Program-made: the position numbers and the translations under genes
Source of the DNA: a gamma proteobacterium NOR5-3
Lineage (GTDB): Bacteria > Pseudomonadota > Gammaproteobacteria > Pseudomonadales > Halieaceae
Length of the DNA stretch: 64,000 bases
NCBI GenBank assembly: GCA_000158155.1
Contig: DS999405.1
Location: 1,353,738 to 1,417,737 of the forward strand
Direction of reading: 5' to 3'
Part shown: piece after piece, positions 62,724 to 64,000 of the stretch
Layout: every line of letters starts with the position of its first letter
Position numbering within the stretch: position 1 is the first letter of the stretch
Notes under the pieces: model-generated
Databases searched by the model: none
The model's input: the letters and a program-made list of their open reading frames with translations, nothing else
What the model was told of the DNA's origin: nothing

Positions 62724-64000
62724 ATGAAACACTGGACAATATTTGCCGCTATCACCCTCCTGATGGTCACAGGCTCAAGCGCAGCAGAACTGCAGCCCAC
62801 CGAGCAACGCATCAGCCAGTGGGTTGACGCCAACGCGGAAGCTGCGATCGAGCTCCTTGCCGAAACAGTCAACATCGGTAGCGGCACCATGAACACAGAA
62901 GGCGTTCGTAAAGTCGGTAGCGTTATGCAGCGCGAACTCGACAGCCTGGGCCTGGAGACACAGTGGATAGACATGCCCGCGGAGATGAAGCGTGCGGGCC
63001 ACCTATTTGGGCGTAAAGATGGCAGTGGTAAAAAGCTTCTTCTCATAGGACATCTCGACACCGTATTCGAAAGCGACGACAACTTTCAGGCCTTCCAGCG
63101 CGACGGAGACATTGCCACAGGACCCGGCATCGCCGACATGAAGTCCGGCAATGTGGTCATTGTCTACGCTCTTAAGGCACTGCAGGAAATAGGTGTTCTT
63201 GATGACATCCCCGTTGTTGTTGCCTATACCGGCGACGAAGAAAAAAGTGGGAAACCGCTGTCCATTAGTCGCAAAGATCTTATAGAGGCAGGACGGTGGG
63301 CCGATATCGCCCTGGGTTTTGAGGGGGCAAGCTACGCGGACGGCACCGATTGGGCGACCATCGCGCGGCGCAGTGCCAGCAGCTGGACCCTGGAGGTCAC
63401 CGGAAAGCAGGCGCACTCCTCTGGCATTTTCAGCGACGAAGTGGGTGCCGGTGCCATTCATGAAGCTGCACGAATCCTGCACAGCTTCTATGCCGAAGTC
63501 AGAGGCGAGTACGGCCTGACCTTTAACGCCGGGACCATTCAGGGCGGCACCACCGTCAACTATGATCCTTCGCAGAATCGAGGCGAAACCTTTGGCAAAA
63601 CAAACGTCGTGCCGCGAAAGGTCATCGTGCACGGTGGCATCCGTACTATCACCCAGGATCAGCTGGCGCGCACCCAGGAACGTATGCGTGCCATTGTGGC
63701 GAACAGCCTGCCCCAGACATTTGCAGAAATCAGCTTTGTGGAAAGTTATCCGCCCATGGCACCTACCGAAGGCAACCGACGACTCGCAAAAGAGCTCTCT
63801 GACATCAACGAAGCACTGGGCCGCGGCCCCATGCCTATCTGGGATCCTCTGAAGCGCGGTGCGGCAGATGTTTCTTTTGTTGCGCCTTATACCGACGCGC
63901 TGGCAGGCCTTGGCGCTATCGGAAAAGGTGGACACACGCCCAACGAAAGTCTCGAACTGAGCTCCATGGCGGTGGCTATCAAGCGTGCGGCCATTCTGAT
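62724..64000 (+). CDS. exported M20/M25/M40 metallopeptidase, cut by the window edge
   Basis: The open frame runs from ATG 62724 to the window end (425 codons, no stop). Signal peptide 1-21 (ending SSAAEL). Zinc site motifs: LLIGHLDTVFE, GIADMKSGN and YTGDEEKSG, then the dimerisation motif AHSSG, and GGHTPNE near the end. It resembles carboxypeptidase G2-type glutamate carboxypeptidases more than the other M20 protein here. An AGGCCCCGT stretch precedes the start but the ribosome site is weak. Probably only the last few residues are missing. Confidence 0.92.
   Translation, partial: MKHWTIFAAITLLMVTGSSAAELQPTEQRISQWVDANAEAAIELLAETVNIGSGTMNTEGVRKVGSVMQRELDSLGLETQWIDMPAEMKRAGHLFGRKDGSGKKLLLIGHLDTVFESDDNFQAFQRDGDIATGPGIADMKSGNVVIVYALKALQEIGVLDDIPVVVAYTGDEEKSGKPLSISRKDLIEAGRWADIALGFEGASYADGTDWATIARRSASSWTLEVTGKQAHSSGIFSDEVGAGAIHEAARILHSFYAEVRGEYGLTFNAGTIQGGTTVNYDPSQNRGETFGKTNVVPRKVIVHGGIRTITQDQLARTQERMRAIVANSLPQTFAEISFVESYPPMAPTEGNRRLAKELSDINEALGRGPMPIWDPLKRGAADVSFVAPYTDALAGLGAIGKGGHTPNESLELSSMAVAIKRAAIL

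Noticed and set aside
63003-63935. 310-codon minus-strand open frame
   Set aside because: Antisense to the clear M20 peptidase; low-complexity composition typical of shadow frames.

Overview
The window is a dense, protein-coding bacterial chromosome segment: 49 protein genes, short gaps, frequent 4-base ATGA overlaps, no rRNA, tRNA, CRISPR array, transposase or phage gene that I could see. The gene mix (TonB receptor with flavin halogenases and SapC, RND pumps, DUF1800/DUF1501 and DUF1592/DUF1552 exported protein pairs, penicillin-acylase and phytanoyl-CoA-dioxygenase families, triheme cytochrome plus HiPIP) and the fairly GC-rich codon use suggest an aerobic, probably marine, heterotrophic gammaproteobacterium of the Halieaceae (OM60/NOR5) type. 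That placement is inference from gene content; no marker gene is present.

Layout. 95-2326: threonine degradation pair tdh-kbl. 2327-2617: a non-coding or decayed stretch with a perfect 20-bp inverted repeat. 2618-5981: phytanoyl-CoA dioxygenase, amidohydrolase and GST, minus strand. 6148-9793: exported trio (small lipoprotein, DUF1800, Tat-exported DUF1501). 9880-12001: potassium channel and acyl-CoA synthetase. 12018-12077: 12-bp tandem repeat, then a crotonase. 13092-21182: seven plus-strand genes (GST, membrane protein, quinone-type oxidoreductase, exported cupin, RND adaptor and pump, exported RidA). 21207-26682: dienelactone hydrolase and a second RND pump with its adaptor. 26918-33992: DUF305-LVIVD protein, enoyl-reductase-like protein, GST-like protein, penicillin acylase family protein.

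34056-42930 is the first striking locus, all on the minus strand: TonB-dependent receptor, strong double hairpin, flavin-dependent halogenase, SapC, JmjC/cupin-like protein, second halogenase, DUF599 membrane protein. It looks like an outer-membrane uptake system coupled to oxidative or halogenating enzymes of unknown substrate.

43517-51768 is the second: seven consecutive minus-strand genes whose products all carry export signals (DUF1592 lipoprotein with a CxxCH motif, Tat-exported DUF1552 protein, three-repeat PF03640 protein, an unrecognised 374-aa protein, a secreted HpcH/HpaI-like protein with altered active site, a Tat-lipoprotein HiPIP, and a triheme cytochrome c). This is the best candidate in the window for an undescribed extracytoplasmic redox system.

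52011-64000: NlpE-like protein and S41 lipoprotein protease; a SnoaL-like/aldo-keto reductase/sterol-desaturase operon; HxlR regulator with an atypical SDR and a 2-hydroxychromene-2-carboxylate-isomerase-like protein; two exported M20 peptidases (the second cut by the window edge) flanking a membrane GGDEF-EAL protein.
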